Positions 20,171 through 31,392 of a stretch of 64,000 nt of DNA are shown in pieces; positions within the stretch are counted from its first letter, which is position 1; each line of letters opens with the position of its first letter. A program made the translations under genes and the position numbers. The notes beneath the pieces are model-generated. The model ran no database searches. It was not told the origin of the DNA and saw only the letters and a program-made list of their open reading frames with translations. Source of the DNA: Mortierella alpina (Eukaryota; Mortierellomycota; Mortierellomycetes; Mortierellales; Mortierellaceae); contig JANATF010000002.1 in assembly GCA_029449245.1 (NCBI GenBank), positions 868,001 to 932,000 of the forward strand, given 5' to 3'.

Positions 20171-21426
20171 ATAAAGTTCTGGCCAATGAGAATGCTCTAT
20201 AAGGAATTTGGTGATCTTTGAAAACAGGGGCGTCATCATGTCGCTGACGAGGGCTGTGATAGAGCATAATCATAGGAAAGGACTCAACGGTAGTTGTTTA
20301 CAACTGGCTGTTATGACAGGAGCAGGTGATAGAGGACGGAGGCGACTACCTTGTCCGCCTACGCTAGAACTCTAGCCGCCATCGACTTGTCGTGTCAGAT
20401 GCTAATATCCAAAACGCGTAGGTGAAGTCTTTCCCGAGGGTGCTGCGAGAGTGCTCCAATGTGGCCGCTCAATGATCAAACTTGGCTCTGATCAAGAGTT
20501 TGCGCATCCTATTGTCCTCCTCCCATGTTCGCTCACCTTGTCTGGCCCGCTTCTGTGCTCCCACTCCCACTCCAGTCTCGTAGCGGTCTCGTGGAAGACC
20601 TTGACGTTGCTTGCTTTCAGCCGTGGCAAAACGATCCACTCTCGCTCCAATCCCTGTCTGATGGCTCCGTTCCACAAGAGATGCAGTATGCAGTAATGTC
20701 ATAGTTGGCTGGTTGAGTCAAAGCAGCGATTTTGTTTAGTGCGTCCACGATTTCCTTCTTCGTTGTGTGGTGGTAAGCAATCTATTAAATGGTCTCATAG
20801 AGCGGAACAGTGAAGTCAGCACAATAATTAACAGCTACTCGAGCTATCCACCTGTCAGATGCTGATCCTTTGCTGAAGGAGTGCAATGGCTCATGTGGTC
20901 CAGTCATTGTGGGGTCACCAACGCAGATCCTAGCAGTAACGGTTCTGTGCTGGCTGACACGACAGGGAGAGAGCCTCTTCTTGTCACAGTCCACAACGAA
21001 CAGCTCTTTAGTCCATAACGAACAATCTGGACGATTGTCAGATATGGTGAGTCCCCAACCATGAAGTGATTCCTTGTTGGCGAAATTTTAGCGGGCAAAA
21101 TATCAGCACTACGTACCTTTGATGAGTGAAGGGGTGCGAGGTGATAGACGTGTGCGAGTGGTAATATATTTGGAGAGGCGCTTGGCAAAAGCGGGAGAGC
21201 AGAGACGGAGAGTAGTGATGGAAAGGAAAAAAGGAAACTATAGGAGACGCGTAGAGACAGGAGCTGCCGGGAGGAAGTGTTTGTGTTTTTTCAGAGGACA
21301 GCTCGCTCTTGTAGCTCTACAATGACCAGCACCACGTACATCACTACAACATGCACGTCGTGGATTACGTGACACAGCGTGGTTTGCTGACTCGCGTACT
21401 TTATTTTGTTGTTTTCGTCTTTTTTC
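20171..21426. other. Spacer between the two transposase genes
   Basis: No intact gene. A minus-strand run around 20490-20780 reads as protein-like pieces (for example KEIVDALNKIAALTQPANYD and EREWIVLPRLKASNVKVFHE) in different frames, suggesting an eroded gene, but I cannot name it. Clear MULE terminal inverted repeats were not found by eye. Confidence 0.35.
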
Positions 21427-22611
21427 ATGCTCACTGCATGCACCTTCACTATGGACAACGAGCACATCCCTTTTGCGAATGAGGACCAGGCAATTGATAG
21501 CTTGAGACTTCGTAACAACAACGACAACCACGATGAAGAGGGAGAACAAATAGACGACGACGACGACGACATCGTTATTATTCTAGCAGCAGCAAATCAA
21601 CTCTTGCAGGCGTTCGCCCATCACCTCTTAAACCGACGCAACAACATACCCATTCCGTTCACAGTATTCGACCTCAACCAGTACGACGATAGCACCAGTG
21701 AACGGCTGTTCAGATTTCATGTTGACGAGATCCACGATATTGTTGCGGCCTTGCGTATTCCAGACTATCTTCAGGCAGACAACCAGTCCAAGTTTCTCTC
21801 AACGGAAGGTGTTTGCCTAATCCTCCGTCGCCTGGCGTATCCTTGCCGCCTAGTCGACCTGATGACTATGTTTGGTCGATCAGAGAGTATGCTTAGCCGC
21901 ATGATATCTACAACGCTCAAGTGGATTTTCCATCGATGGTCGCGACTTCTGTTGGAATGGGACCACACAAGACTGACGACAAGAAAATTAGAGGAATTTG
22001 CCGCCTCCATCCACCAGCAAGGATCTCCTCTCCGAAAAGTTGTAGGCTTCATTGACGGCACTGTTCGTCCCATAGCTCGACCCGTGGACGACCAACAGCT
22101 GGACTACAATGGACACCATAGTGTGCACGCAATGAAGTATCAGGCTGTGGCATCTCCGGACGGCATTATTATACACTTGTCAGGCCCTTATCAGGGACGG
22201 CATCACGACAGTTCAATGTTCCGGGCATCAGGACTAGAGGACAGCCTTAGCCTGCATGCTAAAGACAGCGATGGGATCCAGATGTATGTGTTTGGTGACA
22301 AAGGTTACGACATATCACCAGTGCTCCAGGTGCCATTCCCTGAACTCAACATAACCCCGCAACAGAGTGCGTTCAATTCAGCCATGGCCGGAGTCCGAGT
22401 GTCTGTAGAATGGAGCTTTGGTCATGTCCTTCAATATTTCGCATTCTCCGATTTCAGAAAGGCGCAGCCGTCCCTTTTGTCTTTGGTACATATGCATTAT
22501 ATCGTCTCTGTTATATTCGCCAACATTCACTCATGTATAACCGAGCGCAACACATCCGTAGCACGGTTTGGGGTATTACCCCCAAGTCTAGAAGAGTATT
22601 TACATGGCTAG
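21427..22611 (+). CDS. PIF/Harbinger-type transposase (DDE_Tnp_4 family)
   Basis: A 394-residue intact frame from the ATG at 21427; the ATG at 21451 (MDNEHIPF, better start context) is an alternative. The acidic N-terminus (DNHDEEGEQIDDDDDD) precedes a helical DNA-binding-like region. The DDE nuclease of the HARBI1/PIF type follows: GFIDGTVRPIARP (Asp210), YNGHHSVHAMKYQAV, GPYQGRHHDSSMF (Asp261), VFGDKGY (Asp291) and VRVSVEWSFGHV (Glu328). The likely triad is Asp210-Asp291-Glu328. There are no stops or frameshifts, in contrast to the neighbouring MULE, so it could be active or a domesticated ALP1/HARBI1-like gene. The Myb-like partner protein usually encoded by autonomous Harbinger elements is not evident nearby. 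Confidence 0.88.
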   Translation: MLTACTFTMDNEHIPFANEDQAIDSLRLRNNNDNHDEEGEQIDDDDDDIVIILAAANQLLQAFAHHLLNRRNNIPIPFTVFDLNQYDDSTSERLFRFHVDEIHDIVAALRIPDYLQADNQSKFLSTEGVCLILRRLAYPCRLVDLMTMFGRSESMLSRMISTTLKWIFHRWSRLLLEWDHTRLTTRKLEEFAASIHQQGSPLRKVVGFIDGTVRPIARPVDDQQLDYNGHHSVHAMKYQAVASPDGIIIHLSGPYQGRHHDSSMFRASGLEDSLSLHAKDSDGIQMYVFGDKGYDISPVLQVPFPELNITPQQSAFNSAMAGVRVSVEWSFGHVLQYFAFSDFRKAQPSLLSLVHMHYIVSVIFANIHSCITERNTSVARFGVLPPSLEEYLHG

Positions 22612-22734
22612 TAAATGAACTAATAGTATTTCTTACTGTCGACTCAAGTACTTGGCGGGTAATTGTATTGGTAATTGCACCTACTGCGGTAGAAAAGGAA
22701 TCGAGTAGAGTCAAACTGATGGCATTTGGATCAT

Positions 22735-22841
22735 GGACATTCAAAGACAGCACAGAGTTGGTTGTAATGGAATACACAGCACAGAGTGCTTCGATTCGTT
22801 CAAGATATCAACGGCAAATTGTATCAAAAATCTGAAGGAGG
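22735..22841 (+). repeat. Inverted duplicate, left copy
   Basis: The segment GGACATTCAAAGACAG...TTGTAATGGA...TTCAAGATA...ACGGCAAA...GTATC...AAATCTGAAGGA matches 23204-23316 read on the opposite strand at roughly two-thirds identity. In one frame it encodes SWTFKDSTELVVMEY and the other copy encodes SRTFKDTAELIVMDC, so both derive from a coding sequence. Confidence 0.6.
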
Positions 22842-23203
22842 TAGGTCACCTCTTAAGTGTCACTTTCGGCGCCTATTACCGATCGACCTGTATAATCGAA
22901 CGACTTTTTTGTATACTGAGTAGGAAATGTTCGTTCAAACAACCAACACCATGATAGCCCACCGTGATGGTAAGAGCAAGAATGATAGGTCTCGCCGACG
23001 GCCTCATTATGCCAAGGCCAACCATATCCCGGTGCCTAAAGCAATGTCAGGTCAAGGGGTCGTAACAACGGATTGCACGAAGTGTTGACATTAGATAGAG
23101 GTCTTGTCTTGTAGCACATATTTTAACCACACTGCGCCGCATGCGTGTGCCATAAAAAAACCTGCACTGCTGAGCAACAGGATTTTAATAACGAAGCATT
23201 CCT

Positions 23204-23316
23204 TCAGATTTACGATACTGTTTGCCGTCGACACTATCTTGAATGACCCGAGGCAATATGTCCTGTACATTCCGTGACAGTCCATTACAATCAGCTCCGC
23301 GGTGTCCTTGAATGTC
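23204..23316 (-). repeat. Inverted duplicate, right copy
   Basis: Minus-strand counterpart of 22735-22841. It encodes a frame RTFKDTAELIVMDCHGMYRT and on to NLKECFV. About 360 bp separates the arms. It could be part of an element containing the Harbinger gene or an independent dispersed repeat. Confidence 0.6.
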
Positions 23317-23751
23317 CTTGATACAAAGATCTTCAAGTTTAACTATACCGATCCCTGTTTTTTGTCATCTCCAGAATCGTGAGGTTGAAAAGTTCTTGGA
23401 GCATCCGTCTACGTGTATGAAAGGTTCTCTCGACGTGAGGAAGTTGCTCCGAATCCTTCCAAACTGCATTCAGCAGATGTCCAGGTCAAGAAGTCAGCGC
23501 CAGGTTTGCTGCCGTCAATGTCAGTGTATTCCATTTTGCGTTTGGAGTTTAGCCGTCCTCAGTGACAAACAAGTAAGCTAAGCACGGGGGCTAGGGGGGT
23601 TAGCCCCCAGCGGCGTTTACCCCAACGGCGAGAAAATGAAAAACTGTTAGTCAGTGCGCTGACTACATGCATACAGCCATGTTGTGAATGGAAATTAAGA
23701 AGATTGTGAAGTCAGAGGTACACTGCCCAAGCAGACGTCGACCGATTTGTA

Positions 23752-24088
23752 GGTCGTCCGACGTATATAAAGAAATCCACCTCCCACCCGACACCCCATC
23801 ATCATCTCTCATATGACAGGTAGCAGAGTCATGTAGGCTACGGATCGTGTGGCGGGCATACCGAACTGTAAAGGAAGTGCACGATTCCAAATCCAGCCGG
23901 CTCGGACCCTCCATTACCCTCGTCTCGAGGATACCGCTTGTAGCAGGTGCTGGACGAGGTTGAGAGTCGTCCAACACTTATAGGTCATCCACCTCCCAAC
24001 CGACGAATCGTTTGGCGGGCATACCATACTGTAAAGGAGCGTGTAGAGCGCGAACTCTCTCCACGGCTCCAAATCCAGCTGGCTCGGC
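23752..24088. repeat. Imperfect direct duplication
   Basis: Two diverged direct copies, 23752-23906 and 23968-24088. Shared blocks in the same order are AGGTC[GA]TCC, CCACCTCCCA[CA]CCGA, TG[GC]GGCGGGCATACC-like TGGCGGGCATACC, ACTGTAAAGGA and CCAAATCCAGC[CT]GGCTCGG. Indels separate the blocks. No function is evident. Confidence 0.65.
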
Positions 24089-25054
24089 TGACCCAATGAC
24101 ACCTCAAACTAAAGGAAGTATAGGAATGTGCTTACCATACGAGCCAATGATTGCAATGGTGAAGAGAGGGTAGGGGTAGACGTCAAGCGTGGGACCAAGG
24201 ATGGGACTTGGGCGCGTCCTATGTCTTGTAGGCGGAAGGATGGTTTGGATGGGGAAAAGAGGACAAGATGCTGTCAATGACGCGAAAAGGTCATGAGGAA
24301 TGGTCTAAGCCTCCGAAGCGCGTCTTTCGAGCACATCGTATATGATGTAGTCGGAAGATAGGTCAGACCTTGATCATCGTCAGTGCCACCACTCCCACGT
24401 CCTTCTTTCGTCATTCGCCTTCGTTCTCTCCTATTGTACCCGTTTTTCATTCAGAAGTCGCTGCCTCTTCGTCTCCACATCCGGTACTCATTTCTCATTT
24501 TACAGGGCCACCTTTTTCTTTCCCTCAATGCTATGTTGGCTTGCCAGACATCAAGAGCCAAGATCTTTCATACCACGACGCAAATATGCCGGATGCAGAC
24601 GAAGATGACCTAAAAGTTTTACCGCTCATAGACATTTGTAGAGGAAGAGCTCTAAGAAGAGGAGGAAGAGGGGGATCCCTACAGCTCCAAAAGAGCAGGC
24701 TACCCTGCACGAAGCTCCTACGCGAGGAGGCGTAGTAAGTGCAAGGCAGTCCCAATAGGCACCAGGGGCTTATGTAGACGGGAAGAACTCAGGCTCGCTC
24801 GGAGGAGGCTGACGCCATGTGCACGTCTTTGGAGTCGGCGGTGTAAATGGCACGAACGAGGTTGTCGGCTTCGGAGCGAGAGCCAACATGGATGGCCACA
24901 TAGCGCATATATCGAACGAGAAGAGCTGCCCAACGGATCAAAAGGCCTCGCATCGGACCCTCCAGCCCGTCAGGACTACATTCTATGGCGAACAGTGCAA
25001 TTTTGAGCCACAGGATGAAGTCTAAGAGCTGCGAAGCAAAGAATCTATATCTGG

Positions 25055-25342
25055 AGCAAGGTTGCTAAGGAAGGCACCAAGAGTGGTGCAAAAGCTCGCA
25101 AGGAGGACTCGGATTTGGACATGACAGTGGTATCTTGGACACACTACCAAATTGAGGATACCGTTGATAGGCGCAACATTCAGTAATTGATTGTGGACAA
25201 CGACAATAACAGGAGAATGGTAGCCTTTGGTGGAACTGACTATGGACTAGTCAGAATATGGCTGGTGAGCCAAGTACAAGCACCATCACATCCTACACAA
25301 CCCGGCAGGCGCTTCGCTCATGCACCTTGTCGCACCCAATAG
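25055..25342 (+). pseudogene. Eroded coding fragment, single in-frame stop
   Basis: A continuous frame of 95 codons is interrupted only by TAA at 25184-25186. It begins SKVAKEGTKSGAKARKEDSD, passes VSWTHYQIEDTVDRRNIQ, and after the stop continues VDNDNNRRMVAFGGTDYGLV before a final TAG. Hydrophobic and charged spacing looks protein-like. I suspect a transposon-encoded nuclease fragment, but no diagnostic motif is complete and no family is claimed. Confidence 0.3.
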
Positions 25343-28300
25343 GTCACGAACGTCGAGGAGGGAGGAAACAAAGGACTGTGCACCGTCAACACTGCCCTGT
25401 CGCGCTCACCAGCGGGCATCGGTCCTCTCAAACCTGCCACATGTGTTTAAAACGAACCAGTCTTGCTCGGTTTCCGCCGCATCATTGACGGGCAAATCAA
25501 ATCAAGGGCTGTTTACGTAGGGAGCGTACAGTCCCAACAAGTTCTGCCCGAGGATGTTTTTAGCAATACTGAGGTATGCCAATGCCTCCATCAACAATTC
25601 GCGTTACGGGTACTTCACGATTACTCAGGGGCACAAGCCTAGCCCCATCTTCAAACCACAAGCCAACTACACTAGACGAAGTCTGGAGAAAATATATTAA
25701 TATAGCAAACCTATAAACCGTTTATAATGGTAGTTACATAATTTGAAGGCGAGGCTGTAGAGGGGGGGGGGGTGAAGTTCGAGAGCCGACATCGACGCCC
25801 TTGCTTTGGAAACTTTCCAAGTTGCGCTTACATACTGAGATGGAACGTAGCTCGAATTGGAGCTGCTGAACAGAGCAGTTGCTGGTCAGCAATTGATTTT
25901 GGCATTGATGTGTCGATGTAATTCACCGAGAGGGGTTTGATGGCTGTCAGACGGTCGAATCGAGATGCAACATAGGACAGAGTCGCATGTCAATCTGTGG
26001 CAGTGCTATTAAAGTTGCGTTCACAGTACACCACGCAGGACCATTCAAGCGAACGAGATGCAATTCGTCCAGGATATCGCTCTTGCAGGGCAAGTGAATG
26101 CAATAATGCAATAATAGCACTCGGCTGCCGTTCGTACCTGAGCGACGGTCGAGCTGGAGCTAATCACATTGCTGGGATCATCAGAGATGGACTTTCCTCC
26201 TGTTCGCGCCATCGGCCAAATTGGCAATGTGCACGCCCTTTGTTTGCTTGTTTTTGCCTGAGCAACCTTGAGCTAAAATGTTTAGGTCTCGCGCCGCAAG
26301 TCGCATGCACGTTGCATTTTAGTCTTTCATTCCCATGCCGCAACCACATAAATTACCCCGGTCCTCAGCCCCCAGCACTTCCAAGATTAATAGCTCTTTG
26401 CCCTTGGATATCCCCGCAACGTTGTGCCCGAAGCAAGCGGGCATATGTTCAACAAGCAATCGCTTGTCTGACGGTGCTGATCTTGAAAAAGATGACAGAC
26501 CATCGAACATCGGAACTCAAAGTTGGTCACAAGCGAACATCCTTTATCGATGAGGACCATGATGCATGCACCTGCAATGTCAGAAAACTCGTGAGGAAGC
26601 AGAAAATGGATTACTAATGATACTGGGAGGACACATTGGGTTGCTGCATGTTTGTTTTGGCCAGGGGATGGAGAAATCTATCGGACGGGGAGATGCGATA
26701 TAAAGAGCTTGAGAGGGACGCGGGCATCCTCTGTCGCACAGAAAACGGTGCTATATTGTTTGTACGAAGTCTCTGTGTTCAGGTTTCTCGGGATGGTCCG
26801 ACATTGATGATGGGATAATGACGGGATCCATTATCTCGGGATGTTCAGTGCAACATTTGCGGGACATGAGAGAAACTAGCCCAAGATCTGAAATGTGCTC
26901 ACTCATGTCATCTCCACGGTATCGTATTTCAGCACACCTCAGGGCTATTGACTCGCGAGTCCCCGGTTAAAGATTAGGTCCGTTACATGTGGGCAGTTGA
27001 GAGTGTTCCTGAATGATTGGTTCAGCAATGCATCGATTCGGTTTGGTGAAGATAAACATCATGCAGCACTTTTTGAAAGAGGCCTTCAGTGTTCATATCC
27101 GAAAGCTCTCATCATACAGCTAAGAATATGAGTCTCGAAAAACGCAGGCATTGGGCACTCTCCGCCTTGGTCACTTTCAACCAATGCACTCCTACATCCG
27201 CCATGTATTCAATTTGTAGTACCTTTAGCAGGGATGCCAGTAAGCCTTTCACCCCTTTTGCTACAGGCAAGGGGCTACCTTCGCATGTACAACCATCGGT
27301 TGGCTGGGTGTACTCGCTGCTGGTACACTGCCCATGAAGCCAACGAAACCAGTGTAAACACTTAAACACTACGAGCCTACGTGTGCTTGTAGTCTAGGCC
27401 TAAAGTTTTTTGACAGGTCTTCACAAAGCCGGGTGTGATCTACCGTGAAAGAGCAGCATGTCTTATGAACCAAACCGAGTATTTTTCCATTTTCTCTACG
27501 ATCCCGAACGCCCATACTTCACTGTGGATATGATATGCCATAGCGTCTTGATCAGGGCGCACACATACTAGGTTTCAACCTTGTACTGTCCAAAAAAAGC
27601 GAACGTAGTTGTGGCATTCTGCGGTCTAAAGTGCCCGTCGTTGGTCAGACAGAAGGAACTGTAGAAACTCTCTCGTTCTTAGCAAATGTAAGGCTTTCAG
27701 GTACCGTTGCAGCCCACGTTGTTTAAAGTAAATTCGCACGAAGGTGCAGTGATTGCAAAATTCCAGTTCCACTGTTTTTGGATTATCGTTTGTCCCTTGT
27801 ATTTACACCGACGCCCTCGATGGCACCATTTGCCTTGCCTCCAAAACCCGCCAGGTATGTTAGTCCATATTTTTCGCTTCCTTTGGACTAAACGGTCGAA
27901 TGATAAGAATGATCCGTCCGGTTCCAGGAAATCTTTGGGACCCAGTAGTGCAAAACTTAAGGGCAAGGAGTCAATAACAAAAAACTAGAGAGAGCTGCTT
28001 CAATAGGGCTTGAGAGCTCACAGGGCGAGCGAGGGCGAACTAGGAAAAAGAGCACGGTGCAGACGTCCCGTCCCAGGAATCTCGACGCCCTGTTCTGGCG
28101 TCCAATGAGAGATCAAATTGAACTAGTCCCGCGCAATAGAGTTACACGATAACAATCATTACGTGCAAAACTAGTGCCCATGGTTACTATAATGAACACT
28201 CATGCAGTTCTTGCCAGAGATATTTCAGATGACTTCAGCAGCCAGAACTGCCAGACCCCGCGTACTCCAGTGAACATAACAGCTCTCCTCGCTGGTCAGT

Positions 28301-28678
28301 ACCATCGCCCCGCATCCTCGCAGATTTCTCGCCCACCTCATTATCTCCACATCGTCGCAACATCAATACTACTGGTATACTCTTAGACGTACGCACCATG
28401 CATGCATGAAAGTGGAGGAACATGCATATCAGGATGCACGCACTTAAATAGAGGGACGCCTTCTCTTTTCCACTTTGATTGTTTGTCTTCACAGATCCAT
28501 ATCCAGCCCTCCTTCCAACCTGCCCCCTCACTACAGACCTTCCGTATCCCCTCCTACTTCTCTTTCTTCACCCTCTCCACCTTAATCGTCTATCGCCCGT
28601 CCTCCTCCGCCACTCCCCACTTTCATTTCAAACCTCATTTCATATATCCCTTGCACTGCCAGTACCTCTTTGGCAATC

Positions 28679-30433
28679 ATGTCGTCGAAGGCTGAATTGG
28701 ATTCTGATTTAGCTGAGAAGTATGAGCTCAACCAAGACTTTGGCCCGGATGTCCTTGCTCAGGAGCAACAGGGGTTGAAGAGGGATCTCCGCCTGCGGCA
28801 CATGGCGATGATCGCCATCTCTGGAACACTGGGGTCGGGGCTTTTCCTAACCTCAGGCAGCACCATCGCCAATGGTGGACCGGGAGGTGCTCGTAAGTAG
28901 ACGAGTCAAAATGATCCTTGATTGCTATGGTTTGTCCTGCAATGATCTCACAACTCGTACTCTGCTGTATTTTATCGTCAAAAAGTTCTTGCCTATGCCA
29001 TTGTTGGTATCTGGCTGACATTTGTGTGTCAGGCCATTGGTGAAGTCGCGACCTTGTTGCCCTTGCCTGGTGCTTTCAACGCCTGGGGTGGACGCATCTT
29101 CGACGAGGCCTCCTCGTTCATGATGACCTGGCTGTACTTCATCAATTGGGCTTTGGCCATTCCAGCCGAGCTGTCCGCATCCGCGGTGATTGTTAGCTTT
29201 TGGTTGCCAGCCGATTCAAAGTTCCCGACTTGGTTGGTACCGGTCATAATTATTGTTATCTTGGCTATTTCAAATCTTTTTGGTGTCAAGGCGTACGGCG
29301 AGCTCGAGTACTGGTTCTCGGTCCTCAAGATCATTACCATCATCCTGTTCATCGGTGTTGGAATACTCGTCGACACTGGAGTGATTGGTGGTGTCAAGTA
29401 TGGCATGGATTTATGGCACGTCGAAGGTGCGCCTTTCAAAGGTGGCTTCCTCGGATTTCTCACCACCTTGGTCTCTGTGGCTTTCTCTTATGGCGGTGTT
29501 GAGATGACGGGTGTTACTGCTGCAGAATCGCGCAACCCTCACAAGCACGTCCCTAAGGCTGTTAATAGCGTTCTGTTCCGCATTGTCTTCTTCTACCTTG
29601 TCTCAATCTTTTTGGTTGGGTCCATCGTCAACAATGATGATGGAAGACTTTTGAACAACAACTCTGCTGCAACGGCGCCTTTCACCATCGTGTTTGCCAA
29701 GGCCGGTATCAACGCTGCCGCCAACTACATGAACGCCGTCGTCCTCACATCGGTTTTGTCCACCACGAACTCCTCCGTCTATGTCTCCACTCGCATGCTG
29801 CTCTCGCTCGCTCGTAATGGCTGGGCTCCCAAGGCGGTTGGCTACACTAACTCCCGGGGCGTGCCTCTGGTCTCCCTGGCTGTAGTTATTGCCTTCTCAT
29901 GCTTGTCCTTGATCACCATCTTTGTTGGTGCGGATGTTGTCTTCACCTGGTTCTCCAGACTTATGGGTGCCATCTACTTCCAGTCCTGGATCTTCACGCT
30001 GCTTCTCCACTTCCGCTTCCGGTACTGCTGGAATGCCCAGGGTCGATCTGTGGTGGACCTTCCCTACGTTTCCTGGGGATACCCATACGGCAATATCGTT
30101 GGTACATTCATCGGCTTTGTGTGCATCATTGCCACATGCTATGTCTCGTTCCTGAACCCACCCCAGTATCCTGGAAACGGTGCTGTCTCGGAGGACTTTG
30201 TCAAGTATTACAAGGACCGCAATGACTATGCGCAAACTATCTTGGCTGCGTGGTTCCCCTGGCTGATGTCAGCCGTCTTGTTCTTCGCGTACAAGTTTGT
30301 GCGCAAGACGAAGATGGTCAACGCCAAGGAGGCGGATCTTGATACTGGACGCTTCATCCCCACCGAGTCCGATTTGGAGGATCTGCGTCCCCATGGTCCT
30401 GCCTGGAAGAAAGTCGTCAAGTTCTTCACGTAG
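28679..30433 (+). CDS. Amino-acid permease, APC superfamily (YAT/AAT type)
   Basis: Two exons, 28679-28892 and 28986-30433, are joined by a 93-nt intron (donor GTAAGT, phase 1), giving 553 residues. A charged cytosolic N-terminus of about 48 residues precedes TM1, with the signature ISGTLGSGLFLTSG. GGALLAYAIVGIWLTF is restored across the splice, and about 12 hydrophobic segments follow. Family hallmarks are GEVATLLPLPGAF, SYGGVEMTGVTAAESRNPHK and VPKAVNSVLFRIVFFYLVSIF. The length is typical of plasma-membrane proton/amino-acid symporters of yeast and filamentous fungi. Substrate specificity cannot be read from the sequence. It would import the free amino acids that secreted proteases release, but linkage to them is only physical. 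Confidence 0.93.
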
Positions 30434-31392
30434 TAGGACATCTGCTTTGATATACATCTATGAGGCTTATGAGGCTTTTGATATTAAATTGTGGATCCCG
30501 TAGCAACGCTAGGCGTAATTGTCGAAACAATGAAGTATGAACTCGACCGTGAAGTATGTACATCCTATTTCTGACAGGAATAGTTCGCCCACTGAAAACT
30601 TTTACATTCTGCTTCACACCCTGGATCTGATACTGCACTTTCGCCCTCTGCCTCTTTGAAATGACCCATCAGTATGCATGATTGACCTAAGCATGTGTTA
30701 CAATAATGGTGCTCATACTGTACACTTACCAAACAGTCTGATAACAAACAACAAGCAGCGAAAAAGAAAAAAATGTGGGCGAGTGACACAAATCTTTGCA
30801 CCTCAGATCATTCTCATCTGGGGCGCACCATGAATCTCCTCGAATAATGCCTTGCCAGTGCACCGCGAAGTCCTACTCCAGCCCCTGGCTGAATCTCGGT
30901 TCACGTCAGAGCGGCTATGTCATAAAGACATCGAGCTATAGTCGGATTTGATAGATGGCTCAATCTATCCCGTAAAATGGCTCTTAAGACGGGATGCTCT
31001 TATTTGTCTAATATGGCTCGAACCGCGCCCCGATTTGAGACAGAATGCAAAGCGTGGAATGTTTGTTGCGCGGCTGATTGAACTGGAGTGGAGTACAAGC
31101 CACTGTCCTGATTTTTTCATTTTTTTTTTGTAAGCGCAGTAGTAATGATAGGAGCTTCAGGCAGTTCAGTGCCGCACAGTGACACGCCACGGATGAGGCC
31201 CACAGAACAGGTCCTGTTGTGTCCTGATGGGATCCACTCGGTCCCCACCGCCTTAAAAGCCCTTCCCCCATTTCATCCTCTTTCCCTTTTTAGTTTGTCT
31301 CTTGTCCTTTTCTCTTTACTACTTGCAGCACTTCAGCACGCCTCATCATCCGCTCAACAGTCACACATCCTTGTTTCCCCACATCCCCTATC
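30434..31392. other. Permease 3' region and beta-tubulin promoter
   Basis: No gene seen. The last 180 bp before the tubulin ATG are strongly pyrimidine-rich (31250-31340) and end in TACTTGCAG, which could be a leader-intron acceptor. Confidence 0.45.

Larger units (their letters stand above)
22612..28678. other. Six kilobases of gene-poor, repeat-derived sequence
   Basis: Apart from the inverted and direct duplications and the decayed frame listed separately, I find no gene. Features include an 11-nt G run (25762-25772) and many short overlapping ORFs on both strands. The last 250 bp are pyrimidine-rich and probably form the promoter and leader of the permease. Confidence 0.5.
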
